NCBI RefSeq assembly: GCF_024666595.1
Contig: NZ_CP088296.1
Location: 3,338,501 to 3,402,500, forward strand
Source: Sphingomonas sp. J315
GTDB taxonomy: Bacteria; Pseudomonadota; Alphaproteobacteria; Sphingomonadales; Sphingomonadaceae
Direction of reading: 5' to 3'
Length of the DNA stretch: 64,000 nt
Position numbers and translations under genes: made by a program. The notes beneath the pieces were generated by a model, which did no database searches, was not told the origin of the DNA, and worked only from the letters and a program-made list of their open reading frames with translations. Position 1 is the stretch's first letter; each line of letters opens with the position of its first letter. Below, one piece after another: positions 26,176 through 37,462 of this stretch.

Positions 26176-26726
26176 AACGGCGGGGGAGGGGGCTTTCCTA
26201 CAGCCCCCGTTCCGACATATCTGGATGGTCCTCTCGTCATCGAAGGGACCGCCCATGATCCAGCCGCATCGCTGCGCCCGACCCGCCGGTCGCGTGCCCG
26301 TCGTTCGAGTGTCGCACAGGTGTCGCGTCGCTTGTGTCAGCCAGTCGCGTCGCGATCGCGCGCCAGTCGCGCCCTTGTCGGCCCTGTGTCGCCCCTGCGT
26401 CGCGCAGGTGTCGCGACGCTGGCGCAAACCCGTCCCGTCGCGGTCGCATTCCGGTCGTTTCGCCCCGAAACACCCCCATGTTCGTCAGCTTGGTCGGAAG
26501 CCTGTCACCCCGCGAAACCGGCAATCCGGGGGAGGCAGGGGGTGCCGCCGCCTGCCATTCCGCGGCCTGCCCTTGTAAATTCCGGGCATTGGGCGCATAT
26601 GGGGGGCTGCTACAGTCGCAAATCGACGGTCTTCGGTGCTTTGCGGCCCCTTCTTCCTTCTTTCCCTGCCTCCGCAGCGCGAGGTCCGCCCACACGGGGC
26701 GCGCCGATAGCAGAAGGAAGTATCCA
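26176..26726. other. Gene-free stretch upstream of the cold-shock gene
   Basis: No convincing protein is encoded. 26278-26455 is a degenerate short repeat tract (next entry). The right part, from about 26590, should hold the csp promoter and a long 5' leader of about 100 bases or more, a feature common to cold-shock mRNAs; I could not place the start site. Confidence 0.55.
26278..26455. repeat. Degenerate GTCGCG-based tandem repeat tract
   Basis: The hexamer GTCGCG or a one-base variant recurs about fifteen times with spacings mostly of 8-14 bases, often as GTGTCGC or GGTGTCGCG. The units are too diverged for one consensus, and open frames across the tract give only Arg-rich low-complexity text, so I read it as non-coding. 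Confidence 0.55.
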
Positions 26727-26939
26727 ATGAGCATCAACGGCACCGTCAAATTCTTCAATGCGGACAAGGGCTATGGCTTCATCGCCCCCGACAACGGCGG
26801 CGGCGACGCTTTCGTGCACATCTCCGCGGTTGAGCGCGCCGGCATGGCGACGCTGAACCAGGATCAGCGCGTCAGCTACGAGCTGGAGCAGGACAAGCGC
26901 GGCAAGATGGCTGCGGTGAACCTCCAGGCTGTCGACTAA
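26727..26939 (+). CDS. Cold-shock protein, CspA family
   Basis: 70 aa, the standard single CSD length. The RNA-binding motifs are KFFNADKGYGFIAPD (RNP1 K-GYGFI) and DAFVHISAVE (RNP2 VHIS). It is a nucleic-acid chaperone that melts mRNA secondary structure in the cold. It starts at 26727 with AGAAGGAAG as RBS. The paralogue number in the genome cannot be judged from this window, so no cspA symbol is fixed. A small gene with a strong RBS follows at 27005. Confidence 0.95.
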   Translation: MSINGTVKFFNADKGYGFIAPDNGGGDAFVHISAVERAGMATLNQDQRVSYELEQDKRGKMAAVNLQAVD

Positions 26940-27004
26940 TTCGTGCCGGGCGGCGCGCGCCGAGCGTGCGCCGCCCGAAACTACCAGCAAAAAGGAGGTG
27001 CCGG

Positions 27005-27205
27005 ATGGCTGCCCAGACGCTGACCTATCGTGACAATGCGGCGAAATGCCGCGCCGATGCCGATTCCGCGACGCTCGACAATGTCCGTGAGCGCAATTTG
27101 CGCGCCGAGGCTGCATGGCTCGCCATGGCCGATCGCCAGGAACGCACCGACACTGCCCGCGCCGTGCGCGAGGCGAATGTAACACCCAGACAGGATACCC
27201 AGTGA
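27005..27205 (+). CDS. Small hydrophilic protein, unknown function
   Basis: 66 aa. It begins AAQTLTYRDNAAKCRADADS and is helical and charged (VRERNLRAEAAWLAMADRQE), probably a single coiled helix pair. The AAAAAGGAGGTG RBS, five bases before the ATG, is close to ideal and supports the gene. It follows the cold-shock gene by 65 bases and may be co-transcribed. I recognise no named family. Confidence 0.7.
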   Translation: MAAQTLTYRDNAAKCRADADSATLDNVRERNLRAEAAWLAMADRQERTDTARAVREANVTPRQDTQ

Positions 27206-27347
27206 AGTCGATTTTTTTCGCTAAGTACCAGACTCTTACCCATCATCAGCGGTCGGCGCGTCCGCCGCTCACCTTCCTCGCCCGGCGCACCGCCGACGAC
27301 CTCCGCGCCGCCGCAGTGGCCCGCGCCGCCGTCCTCGAAGTGATCGG

Positions 27348-27938
27348 CTAGAACAGCTCGGCAATCCCCGCGGTTAGCAGCAACAGGCTGACCGCCGCCA
27401 GCAACACCGCATTGGTCCGCCGTCCGTTGACCCGCAGCAGCACCAGCAGCAGGATCAGCACGCCGAGCGAGGCCAGCACCTCCACCGCGTCCCCGGTCCC
27501 GGAGAATGTCTCCTCCGGCGACGCCACGACGAATTCCAGCCCGATCGACCCGATCCAGCTGCCGACATTCGCCGCCAGCAACCCGCCGATCACCATCCGG
27601 TTCTGCCGGTCGTACCACAGGTCGAAATCGGGCCAGTCGGCCGGCTCATCCGGAAAGATCAGCGACGCCGCGAGATAATAGATCCCGACGATCGCCAGCA
27701 CGCTGACCAAAGTCAGGTAATTCGCCCCGATCTGCGGCTGCGCCTCCCAGGCCAGCAGCCAGAATGAGGTGAGGTCCAGGATGACGACGATGCCCAGCAA
27801 CGGCGTCAGCCACCCGACCCGCACCGCCTTCCCGCCGCGCTTGAGCTTCAGCACCCGGGCAAATCCGCCCAGAACCTCGGCAATGGCGAGCCCCAGCAAC
27901 AATCCATAGACCGCGAATACCAGCTCGAACGGTGTCAT
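27348..27938 (-). CDS. Multi-pass membrane protein, paralogue of 41116-41679
   Basis: 196 aa with about six hydrophobic helices. The N-terminus FELVFAVYGLLLGLAIAEVL and the following VGWLTPLLGIVVILDLTSFW closely match the gene at 41116-41679 (FEFIFALFGLLLGLSIVEVL; IGWLTPLLGVFVLLDLLSFW), as does YYLAASLIFPDEP. The two are clearly paralogous. No charged catalytic motif is seen. The function is unknown; an inner-membrane structural or sensory role is possible. It is monocistronic, with the TonB-receptor terminator upstream. Confidence 0.75.
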   Translation of the reverse strand: MTPFELVFAVYGLLLGLAIAEVLGGFARVLKLKRGGKAVRVGWLTPLLGIVVILDLTSFWLLAWEAQPQIGANYLTLVSVLAIVGIYYLAASLIFPDEPADWPDFDLWYDRQNRMVIGGLLAANVGSWIGSIGLEFVVASPEETFSGTGDAVEVLASLGVLILLLVLLRVNGRRTNAVLLAAVSLLLLTAGIAELF

Positions 27939-27984
27939 CGCTGCGCTCTCCTAATTGTCGGGACCAGCTTAACCCGCTCAACCC

Positions 27985-28022
27985 AAAAGAAAACCGCCGC
28001 CCCGGTTGCCCGGGACGGCGGT
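27985..28022 (-). terminator. Rho-independent terminator of the TonB-receptor gene
   Basis: On the minus strand a 13-bp near-perfect stem (ACCGCCGTCCCGG against CCGGGGCGGCGGT, 27993-28022) with a GCAA-type loop is followed by TTTTCTTTT. It lies 26 bases after the receptor stop, so this is a textbook intrinsic terminator. Confidence 0.88.
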
Positions 28023-28047
28023 GTTTCCAGTCAGCTGTGGGCGTCGA

Positions 28048-30615
28048 TCAGAAGCCGACGACCAGCGAGCCCATGACCGTCCGCGGATAACCGATCTGAA
28101 CGAACGGAGCGCTCGACGAGGTGATCGCCTGGGTCGTTGCGTTGAACCCGATGCTCGACAGGTTGCCGGAGAAGCCACCGACATAGAGTTCGTCAAACAG
28201 GTTCATGACGTTGAACTGGAAGTAGGTCTTCTCACCGAGACCGGCCCAGTCCATCTTCACCCGCGCATGCAGGTCGACCAGCGTGTAGGCCGGGGTCTTT
28301 GCCGGATAGATCTGGACGCGGCTGTCAACACCGGCCGACGTGATCTGGCCCGTCGTGATCGCCGTATTGTCGTCGAACACGTAACGCGAACCAGTGCGCT
28401 TCACGTTCGCGCCGAACGCCACCGGACCGGCATCGGCATTGAAGCCGGCACCGAAGGTGTAGGTCGGGGCACCCGCTTCACGCTTGCCGGCGGTCGGAGC
28501 AAAGACCTGCGTCCCGTTGGTGCGGGTCGCGAGCAGGACATTGTCCTTGATCTCCGATTCGAGCAGCGAACCAAAGGCATAGACGCTCAGTGCGGAAATC
28601 GGCTGCCAGCTGATGTTGGCGTCGATGCCGTACTTCTTCACAGTGCCAAGGTTGCGATAGACGGTACGGTCCAGCTCGGGGTCGTAGGCCGAAGCCAGAC
28701 GATCGGTGTAGTTGGTGTACCAGCCGACGACCTGGGCGTGGACCTTCGACGAGCGATAGCGCATGCCGAGGTCGAAATTGTCGGTCTTTTCCGGACGCGG
28801 TTGCGCCTGGTCGGCCGTCGTCGGGAAGTAGAAGCTGTTGTACAGATTGTCCGTACCCGGCGCCTGCAGACCCTGCGAGAAATTGCCGAACGCCGAGATG
28901 TTCGACGTCAGGTCATAGACGAGACCGATGTTGGGCAGCACCTTCTTGTAGTTGAAGATGCGCTGCTGCGGACCTTGGGTCGGGAACGTGCCCACGCCCG
29001 GAACCGTCTGGGTCGGGCGGAACGCGAGCCACGCGGTCTGGGCTGCCGTGTCGCCGGTAAAGCACTCGACAAAACCCGACGCCGACGACGTGGCGCAATA
29101 GTTGGTCAGGTTGCGGCGCATGAACGGCAGGCGCAGGCCGACATTGACGGTCAGGTCACCGAACTCGCCGCGATACTCACCCGCGATCTGGTGCAGGATC
29201 GCGAACGACAGGCGGTCGCGCTTCTGCAGAACGCGATCGTTGCGGTCGAGCAGAGGGTCGTTGATCGGGAACGGATCGGCGGTGGCACCATTGGCCTGCA
29301 GCATGTTGGTCTCGCCCGTCTGACGGTGACGCGCACGGTCATACGAATAGGCGAGGCGGAAGATGTTGCTGTCGTCCATCTCCCAACGCAGCGAGCTGAT
29401 CACGCCAATACGCTGGGTCTGGGTCTGGCTGGGCGCGAGGACGCGGACCTGATCGAGCAGGTCGCCGTCACCGTTGAGGTCGCGACCATAATAGGGCGAA
29501 CCGCCGATATAGCCGACGATCTGGGTGCCGCCGGCATTGAACGTGCCTTCACGCGCGGTCGCAGTGCCGCCGCCATTCGCCTTCACCACCTGGAACGACG
29601 GATCGATGCTCAGCACCAGATTGTCAGCCAGAGTGAAGCGCGATGCGCCGCGAATGTTGCCGGTGTTCGACGGGTTGATGCGGCGATCGAATTCCGAACC
29701 GCAGCTATTCGCCGTGTCGGCGATCCCGGGGCGACCGACTGCGATGAGGCAGGGTGCGATCGAGTAGAAACGCTCGGCCTTCGACTGCGGGAACCGCGCC
29801 GGGGTCGGCGTGGCGAGATCGTTGCGCAGCGCGACCGAGCCGAAGAAATTCTTGCGGTTCACGTCATAGGTGCCGGCGATCGAGATGAAGTCGCCATTGT
29901 CGCCGAGCGGCTGATACAGACGCGCGTTATACTGCTGACGGTCGATCTTGCCTTCGCGGTAGAAGGTCGTCGTGCTGGTCAGGTTGCTGGCAGAGATGAA
30001 CGCGCGCAGACCCGACGAGGTCAAATTGCCCGAATCGACCATCCCGAACACGCGGAAGAAGCCATATTCGCCGACCGAACCGACCAGCTTGGCACCGAAC
30101 TCTTCGCCCGGGACGCGCGTGCGGTAGTTGACGGTCGAACCGGTTGCCGCCGCAGTCGGCGAGTCGACGTCGGTGGTGCCGAGGTTGACGCTGACTCGCT
30201 CGATCAGCTCGATATCCATCTGCTGGCTGAAATAGAGCGCATAGTTGCCCGAATCGTTCAGCGGAATACCATCGACGGTCTGGCTGATGCGGGTCGAATC
30301 GAAGCCGCGGATGGTCATCGTGCCGCCGGCCGAACCGAAGGCGTCATTGTTCTGGAAGCTGACGCCCGGCAGGCGGTTGATCACTTCGTTGATCGACTGG
30401 CCCGGAACCGACTGCTGAATCGCTTCGGCGCTCAGCTCGGCCTTCGCCTTGGACGTGTCGGGAACGATGATACCGGCGACGCCCGACGAGACGCTCGAGC
30501 CGGTGATGACGATTTCCTGTTCTTCGAAATCGACCGAACCGGTCGACTGCGCGAACGCCGTAGCCGGGAAGGAAAGCGCAGCAACAGCCGCGCCGATCAG
30601 CAGATGGTTTCGCAT
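28048..30615 (-). CDS. TonB-dependent outer-membrane receptor
   Basis: 855 aa. A signal peptide (HLLIGAAVAALSFPATAFAQ) precedes a TonB box-like EEQEIVITGS. The plug domain carries INEVINRLPGVSFQNNDAF and GTMTIRGFDSTRISQTVDGI. A 22-strand barrel follows, ending with Phe (MGSLVVGF), the BamA recognition signal. It imports a bulky nutrient using TonB-ExbBD energy; the substrate is not predictable, and no iron or sugar genes flank it. An intrinsic terminator at 27985-28022 follows. About 130 bases separate it from ligA upstream on the same strand, enough for its own promoter. Confidence 0.93.
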   Translation of the reverse strand: MRNHLLIGAAVAALSFPATAFAQSTGSVDFEEQEIVITGSSVSSGVAGIIVPDTSKAKAELSAEAIQQSVPGQSINEVINRLPGVSFQNNDAFGSAGGTMTIRGFDSTRISQTVDGIPLNDSGNYALYFSQQMDIELIERVSVNLGTTDVDSPTAAATGSTVNYRTRVPGEEFGAKLVGSVGEYGFFRVFGMVDSGNLTSSGLRAFISASNLTSTTTFYREGKIDRQQYNARLYQPLGDNGDFISIAGTYDVNRKNFFGSVALRNDLATPTPARFPQSKAERFYSIAPCLIAVGRPGIADTANSCGSEFDRRINPSNTGNIRGASRFTLADNLVLSIDPSFQVVKANGGGTATAREGTFNAGGTQIVGYIGGSPYYGRDLNGDGDLLDQVRVLAPSQTQTQRIGVISSLRWEMDDSNIFRLAYSYDRARHRQTGETNMLQANGATADPFPINDPLLDRNDRVLQKRDRLSFAILHQIAGEYRGEFGDLTVNVGLRLPFMRRNLTNYCATSSASGFVECFTGDTAAQTAWLAFRPTQTVPGVGTFPTQGPQQRIFNYKKVLPNIGLVYDLTSNISAFGNFSQGLQAPGTDNLYNSFYFPTTADQAQPRPEKTDNFDLGMRYRSSKVHAQVVGWYTNYTDRLASAYDPELDRTVYRNLGTVKKYGIDANISWQPISALSVYAFGSLLESEIKDNVLLATRTNGTQVFAPTAGKREAGAPTYTFGAGFNADAGPVAFGANVKRTGSRYVFDDNTAITTGQITSAGVDSRVQIYPAKTPAYTLVDLHARVKMDWAGLGEKTYFQFNVMNLFDELYVGGFSGNLSSIGFNATTQAITSSSAPFVQIGYPRTVMGSLVVGF

Positions 30616-30748
30616 TTTGGTCCCCTTAGGATGGGCTGTTCAAAGCCTGCGCGAGCGGTGTCGTTCACCGTCTTGCGATGCCCCATGGGGACCGTTCTTT
30701 GCGGTATTGTTACAATCGTATCAAGTGAATTGTGCGTTGCAAAAAGCA

Positions 30749-32890
<2,142 letters not shown>

Positions 32891-32901
32891 CTACCGCCCG
32901 A

Positions 32902-35022
32902 TCACTTGACCTTCAACTGGTCCAGCGCAAACGCCAGATATTCGGCCTGTTCCTTGAACCGCTCGAACCGCCCCGACTTGCCGCCATGCCCGGCCGACAT
33001 GTTGGTGCGGAACAGCAGCGGGTTGGCGTCGGTCTTCTTCGCGCGCAGCCGGGCGACGTACTTGGCCGGCTCATAATATTGCACCTGGCTGTCCCACAGG
33101 CCGGTGCCGACGAAGATCGGCGGGTATGCCTTGGCCTCGATCTGGTCATAGGGCGAGTAGCTGAGCATATAGTCATAGCTCGCCTTGCCCTCGGGGTTCC
33201 CCCATTCGTCATATTCACCGGTGGTCAGCGGGATGGTGGGATCGAGCATCGTCGTCACGACATCGACGAACGGCACCAGATTGACGATCGCGCCATAATC
33301 CTGCGGCGCCATGTTGCTGATCGCGCCCATCAATAGCCCGCCTGCGCTGCCACCCATCGCCGCGACGCGGCCTTTCTTCGCGTAGCCCTGATCGACGAGG
33401 AACCGGGTCACGTCGATGAAGTCGGTGAAGCTGTTCTTCTTGTTGAACATCCGCCCCTGATCATACCAGGCGCGGCCCATTTCCTGCCCGCCACGGATAT
33501 GCGCGATGGCATAGACCATGCCGCGGTCGAGCAGACTGGGCAGCATCGGCGAGAAGCCCGGATCGGTCGAATAGCCATAGCTGCCATAGGCATATTGAAA
33601 GAGCGGCGCGGTGCCGTCCTTCTTGAACCCCTTGGCATAGACCAGGCTCACCGGAACCTTCGTCCCGTCACGTGCGGTCGCCCACACCCGCTCGGTGACG
33701 TACTTGCTCGCGTCGTATCCCGGCACCGGGGTGACCTTCAGCGTCTTGCGCTCGCCGGTCTTCATATTCGCCTCGATCACCGTCGAGGGCGTGGTCAGAG
33801 AGTTGTAAGTGTACCGGACCCAGTCGGTCGCGGTCTCGGCATTGGTGCTCAGCCCCATCGCATAGGCGGGCTCGTCCGCCGCCACAAAGCTCGATTTGCC
33901 GTCATTGCCGAGCAGGCGGAGCCGCTTGTTCCCGCCCGACCGCTCCTCGATCGCCAGATATTTGTCGAACGGCTGCACCCCCTCGATGAACACGTCCGCG
34001 CTGTGCGGCACCAGATCCTTCCACCCAGCCTTGCCCGCGCCGGTCGCACTGTCGGCGACAGTCATCAGCCGATAATTGGGCGCGTTCCAGTTGGTGCGGA
34101 TCACCCAGCGATTGCCGACATGGTCCGCGCCATAGAGGAAGTCGCGCTCGCGCGGCGCGATCACGGTGAAATTGGTCGGATTGGCAACCGGTGCGCAGCG
34201 CTGCTCGTCGCTCACCGTCTTGCCCGAATAGATACAGATGAACTTCTCCGAACTCGTCGTGCCGAGGCCGAGCGAATAGGTGTCGTCCTGCTCCTCATAG
34301 ACCAGTCGGTCCGCGCTGGCGGGCGCGCCCAGCACATGCGCCTTGACCCGCTTGCCGAGCAGCGTGACCGGATCCTTCTCGATATAGAAGATGGTCTTGT
34401 TATCGCCCGCCCAGGCAAACCCCGCCTGCACGTTGGGGATCGCATCCTCGAACGTCTTGCCGGTGGTCAGGTCCTTGACCTTCAGCACGAACTGCCGCCG
34501 TCCGACCTTGTCCTCGGCATAGGCGAGCAGGCGGTTGTCGGGGCTGACCTGCCGCGACCCGATCTGAAAGAAATTCGCGCCCTTCGCCATTTCGGGCTGG
34601 TTGAGGATGATCTCCTCGGGCGCATCCATGCTGCCCTTGCGCCGCGCGACGATCGGATAGTCGCCGCCGGTCTCGAAGCGGGTGTAATACCAATATCCGT
34701 TGTCGAGATAGGGGACGGTGCTGTCGTCCTGCTTGATCCGCCCGGTGATCTCCTTGAACAACGCCTCCTGCATCGGTTTGGTCGGCGCCAGCACCGCATC
34801 GGCATAAGCGTTTTCAGCGTTGAGATAGGCGAGCATCTCCGGATTCTTCCGTGTGTCGTCGCGCAGCCAGTAATATTCGTCCTCGCGCACCGCGCCGAAC
34901 GGAGCCTTGACCTGATGCGGCTTTTTCACCGCGACCGGCGGCTTGGGCGCGTCCTGCGCGGCAATCGGCGTGGCAGCGATGATCAGGCCGACCATGACAG
35001 CGCGGCGGAGCGGAAGATGCAT
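32902..35022 (-). CDS. S9 family prolyl oligopeptidase, exported
   Basis: 706 aa. A signal peptide (LPLRRAVMVGLIIAATPIAAQ) is followed by the seven-bladed propeller (from KAPFGAVREDEYYWLRDD) and a C-terminal alpha/beta-hydrolase domain. The catalytic Ser lies in AAMGGSAGGLLMGAISN and the His in NMSAGHGGKSGRFERF; an Asp is expected near VGTGLWDSQVQYYEP. It is of the PtrB/oligopeptidase B group and cleaves short peptides in the periplasm. The ATG at 35022 gives the signal peptide; the longer reading to 35721 only adds non-conserved text. Confidence 0.92.
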   Translation of the reverse strand: MHLPLRRAVMVGLIIAATPIAAQDAPKPPVAVKKPHQVKAPFGAVREDEYYWLRDDTRKNPEMLAYLNAENAYADAVLAPTKPMQEALFKEITGRIKQDDSTVPYLDNGYWYYTRFETGGDYPIVARRKGSMDAPEEIILNQPEMAKGANFFQIGSRQVSPDNRLLAYAEDKVGRRQFVLKVKDLTTGKTFEDAIPNVQAGFAWAGDNKTIFYIEKDPVTLLGKRVKAHVLGAPASADRLVYEEQDDTYSLGLGTTSSEKFICIYSGKTVSDEQRCAPVANPTNFTVIAPRERDFLYGADHVGNRWVIRTNWNAPNYRLMTVADSATGAGKAGWKDLVPHSADVFIEGVQPFDKYLAIEERSGGNKRLRLLGNDGKSSFVAADEPAYAMGLSTNAETATDWVRYTYNSLTTPSTVIEANMKTGERKTLKVTPVPGYDASKYVTERVWATARDGTKVPVSLVYAKGFKKDGTAPLFQYAYGSYGYSTDPGFSPMLPSLLDRGMVYAIAHIRGGQEMGRAWYDQGRMFNKKNSFTDFIDVTRFLVDQGYAKKGRVAAMGGSAGGLLMGAISNMAPQDYGAIVNLVPFVDVVTTMLDPTIPLTTGEYDEWGNPEGKASYDYMLSYSPYDQIEAKAYPPIFVGTGLWDSQVQYYEPAKYVARLRAKKTDANPLLFRTNMSAGHGGKSGRFERFKEQAEYLAFALDQLKVK

Positions 35023-35169
35023 GCGAATCCCCTTGAAATCGTTGCCCGGACCCTGCGGCAAAGCCTGTCCGGCATCAACCTGTCCCACTTTAGGTAGTTT
35101 CCGCAATGTGACCGCTTGAGCCGCGCTGCCGCGCAATGTTATGGCTTCCGCACCGGGGAGGGGTTTTCG

Positions 35170-35634
35170 GTGAATGATCATGCGATGCGCGCATCCGCGC
35201 CGCATTACGACACGACACTCGACCGTGCGGGTTTTGCGCTCGCGCTGGGCGGCGCGTTGGGCGGGCTTGTCGTCCTGCTGCTCGTCATTGCTGCGGGCCA
35301 GCGAGAGGCGATGCCGCTGGTCGCGTCGTGGCTTCTTGGCACCGTCTTCACCGCGCTCGGTATCGCCGGGGTCGGCGGGCCCCTCTGGCTGATGCTCCAC
35401 CTCGCCGGCTATCGCCGCGCCTGGCACGCCGCCGCGCTCGGCGCGCTCATCTCGCTGGTGCTGTTCGTCGGCGCGCAAACCTATGGTTTCGGTTTCCTCG
35501 CCGCCCCGGCGAGCGACATGCGTACCGCATTGTTCCGCTGGATCAGCGCGCTCGGCACCAGCGCGCTGCTCGCGATCGTCGCCGCCGGCATCGCGCTGGC
35601 GATGTGGCGCGTGGCGTATCGCCGCGTGATGTGA
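35170..35634 (+). CDS. Four-helix membrane protein, unknown function
   Basis: 154 aa with four hydrophobic segments (ALALGGALGGLVVLLLVI; WLLGTVFTALGIAGVGGPLW; AALGALISLVLFVGAQTYGF; LGTSALLAIVAAGIALAMW). The GTG at 35170 is chosen because GGGGAGG lies nine bases upstream; an ATG at 35185 is the alternative. I recognise no named family. It is divergent from the S9 peptidase and convergent with the DUF3617 gene, separated from the latter by a large inverted repeat. Confidence 0.68.
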   Translation: MNDHAMRASAPHYDTTLDRAGFALALGGALGGLVVLLLVIAAGQREAMPLVASWLLGTVFTALGIAGVGGPLWLMLHLAGYRRAWHAAALGALISLVLFVGAQTYGFGFLAAPASDMRTALFRWISALGTSALLAIVAAGIALAMWRVAYRRVM

Positions 35635-35641
35635 GCCCTGT

Positions 35642-35787
35642 AATCCTCCCCCGCCAGGGGGAGGTGGCGCAGAAGGCGACGGAGGGGGAGGACGGCTGTG
35701 TCCTCTAGCCTCTCGCCCCATATCTCCGCCGACGTGCCTCCCCCTCCGTCACGCTGCGCGTGCCACCTCCCCCTGGCGGGGGAGGAT
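35642..35787. repeat. Long imperfect inverted repeat between convergent genes
   Basis: The left arm (about 35643-35692) and right arm (about 35737-35787) are inverted copies, with the outer 24 bases (TCCTCCCCCGCCAGGGGGAG...) identical and the inner part diverged. The loop is about 45 bases. As RNA it would fold into a long hairpin in either direction. It sits exactly between convergent stops and may terminate both genes. Confidence 0.85.
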
Positions 35788-35803
35788 AGATAGAAAACTG
35801 CCC

Positions 35804-36352
35804 CTAAGCCTTCGTCCCCGGACACTCGCCCACGCGCTTGCCGCTGGTCTTCGCCTTGATCTTCATCGTCTGGGCGCCGCCAGGCATGGTCGTTTCCATG
35901 TCATTGTCGATCGCGAACGCCGTATCGCTGAACGTCCCGCTGATCTTCATCGTCATCTTCCCGCCATCGGCGTCGCACACCATCGTCCCGTCGATCTTGC
36001 CACCCGCCATGGTGAATTTCTCGTAGGTGCAGCGGCCCTTGCTCTGCGCCAGTACCTCGGCAGGAGGCGACTTGGCCTGTTCCGGAGTCACGCAATTCTT
36101 GGTCACCTGCTGCTTTTGCAGCATCATCTTCGTCATCTCGTCCTTCATTGGTCCCGCAAGGCCCGGGATGTCGATCGACACCGTCTCAACCGTCGTCTCC
36201 CACTCCCCCGGATTGAACCGCGCGCCACCTGCCGCATCGACCTTGGCGGCGACCTCCTCGGGGGAGGCGTTGGTGACGGCTACGTCCGACCCGCCGCAGG
36301 CGGTGAGAGCAAGGGCAGCGATGGGGGTGAGAAGCGAAACGGGACAGCGCAT
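35804..36352 (-). CDS. DUF3617 family lipoprotein
   Basis: 182 aa. The signal peptide MRCPVSLLTPIAALALTAC ends in a lipobox (LTAC). The mature part begins with a short acidic linker and then the DUF3617 pattern: FNPGEWETTVETVSIDIPGL, two cysteine segments (KNCVTPEQ; GRCTYEKF), and a final beta-rich half with DGTMVCDADGGKMTMKISG. The family is widespread in sphingomonads and has no proven role. It is convergent with the membrane-protein gene at 35170. Confidence 0.88.
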   Translation of the reverse strand: MRCPVSLLTPIAALALTACGGSDVAVTNASPEEVAAKVDAAGGARFNPGEWETTVETVSIDIPGLAGPMKDEMTKMMLQKQQVTKNCVTPEQAKSPPAEVLAQSKGRCTYEKFTMAGGKIDGTMVCDADGGKMTMKISGTFSDTAFAIDNDMETTMPGGAQTMKIKAKTSGKRVGECPGTKA

Positions 36353-36469
36353 GGCGGGTCTCCTGATGGTCTCTGTGAAAGGCGTCGACCAATTCTACGT
36401 GGAAGGCAATTGGAAATATGTTCTTGATATGTTCCGCCAATGTCCTATGTATTGGCTGGGGAGACGTGC

Positions 36470-37462
36470 ATGACGGCGCAGCGAAGTGGAGTGTTGGCGG
36501 TTTCTGCATTCAGCATATGGATGCGAACGGGGCGGCGGCCTTTGGAAGTCAAGTTCAACCCTTGGCACGATCCCGAGGACGGGCGGTTCACCTTTATCGG
36601 TCAGGGAAACTACTTCCCGCGTCGTGGATCGATCCAGGATCCGTTTCGGGCGCGGGGCGTATATGGGCGCGGGCCTTGGGCTACTGAAACTGATGCGGAG
36701 CGGAGTTCTCGCGAGGATGATCCGCGTAATCCGCGCAACTACTCGGTCCATCATGTGCAAAGCGGGGAGTCCCTCACGTCGATTGCACGGCGCAGAAAGG
36801 GTTTGCGGGTTTCGGATCTCGTCTGGCTTAACGGTCTCGACCCGAAGAAGCCGCTTCAGATCGGGCAGCGGATCATGCTGCCGCACCAGCAGTTCCTCGA
36901 TGCCAGGCGTGATGCGCGGAACAAGTTTCTGGCGCTCGCCTATTACCAGGACACGCACGGAGGGCGGTTGCCACCGAATCCGGCGAACCCACCTTCTCTG
37001 GAAAGCCAGATCCTCGACAGCAATTGGCGAAGGGGGACGCTGAATGGCTATGACTTCCAGATCGACGTTATCGGGCGAACCCGGATCACTTATGGACAGG
37101 TGTCATCTACGGACAGACCAAGGCGTTCCCGGCGTCATCAGTCGGAAGCGGGCGGCACTGATCGTCGTCCCACTGACGACGGTGGGCATTTCTGGGCTGC
37201 TCGCTTTGACGGTCCCCGCGCTGGCATCAACCACTTTGCCCAGGACGCCAATTTCAACCGCGGGGCGTATCGAGTTATGGAAGACGCATGGGTGGCTCAT
37301 CAACGCGCGGGTCGATCGGTGTTTGCCCGGATCCAACCGCATTACAGAGGCACGTCAAGGCGACCCTATCGGATCGTCGTATCTTGGTCCGTTAATGGTG
37401 GCCCCGTTCAAATTGAGCAGTTCGACAATGAGCCGAAAGGTAAGCGACATGGAGGCAGATAG
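36470..37462 (+). CDS. LysM-linked DNA/RNA non-specific endonuclease, probable polymorphic toxin
   Basis: 330 aa. Residues 28-42 (VKFNPWHDPEDGRFT) form a marker seen at the N-termini of toxin-like proteins in this group. LysM spans about 91-138 (VQSGESLTSIARR through QIGQRIMLP). The C-terminal nuclease domain (~203-325) has the NS_2-type signature: DDGGH at 236-240, INHFAQD at 253-259, NFNRG at 261-265, and Glu271 in MEDAW, so His240, Asn and Glu are the likely catalytic residues. The start at 36470 is chosen from the GGGGAG RBS. There is no classical signal peptide. The next gene overlaps by 14 bases and looks like its immunity partner. Confidence 0.78.
   Translation: MTAQRSGVLAVSAFSIWMRTGRRPLEVKFNPWHDPEDGRFTFIGQGNYFPRRGSIQDPFRARGVYGRGPWATETDAERSSREDDPRNPRNYSVHHVQSGESLTSIARRRKGLRVSDLVWLNGLDPKKPLQIGQRIMLPHQQFLDARRDARNKFLALAYYQDTHGGRLPPNPANPPSLESQILDSNWRRGTLNGYDFQIDVIGRTRITYGQVSSTDRPRRSRRHQSEAGGTDRRPTDDGGHFWAARFDGPRAGINHFAQDANFNRGAYRVMEDAWVAHQRAGRSVFARIQPHYRGTSRRPYRIVVSWSVNGGPVQIEQFDNEPKGKRHGGR

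Noticed and set aside
26237..26767. 176-aa minus-strand frame across the csp leader
   Set aside because: It is antisense to the cold-shock gene and its rest is repeat-derived; the apparent hydrophobic start is antisense csp sequence.
35023..35721. Long N-terminal extension of the S9 peptidase
   Set aside because: It would bury the signal peptide starting at 35022 and overlap a membrane-protein gene and an inverted repeat.
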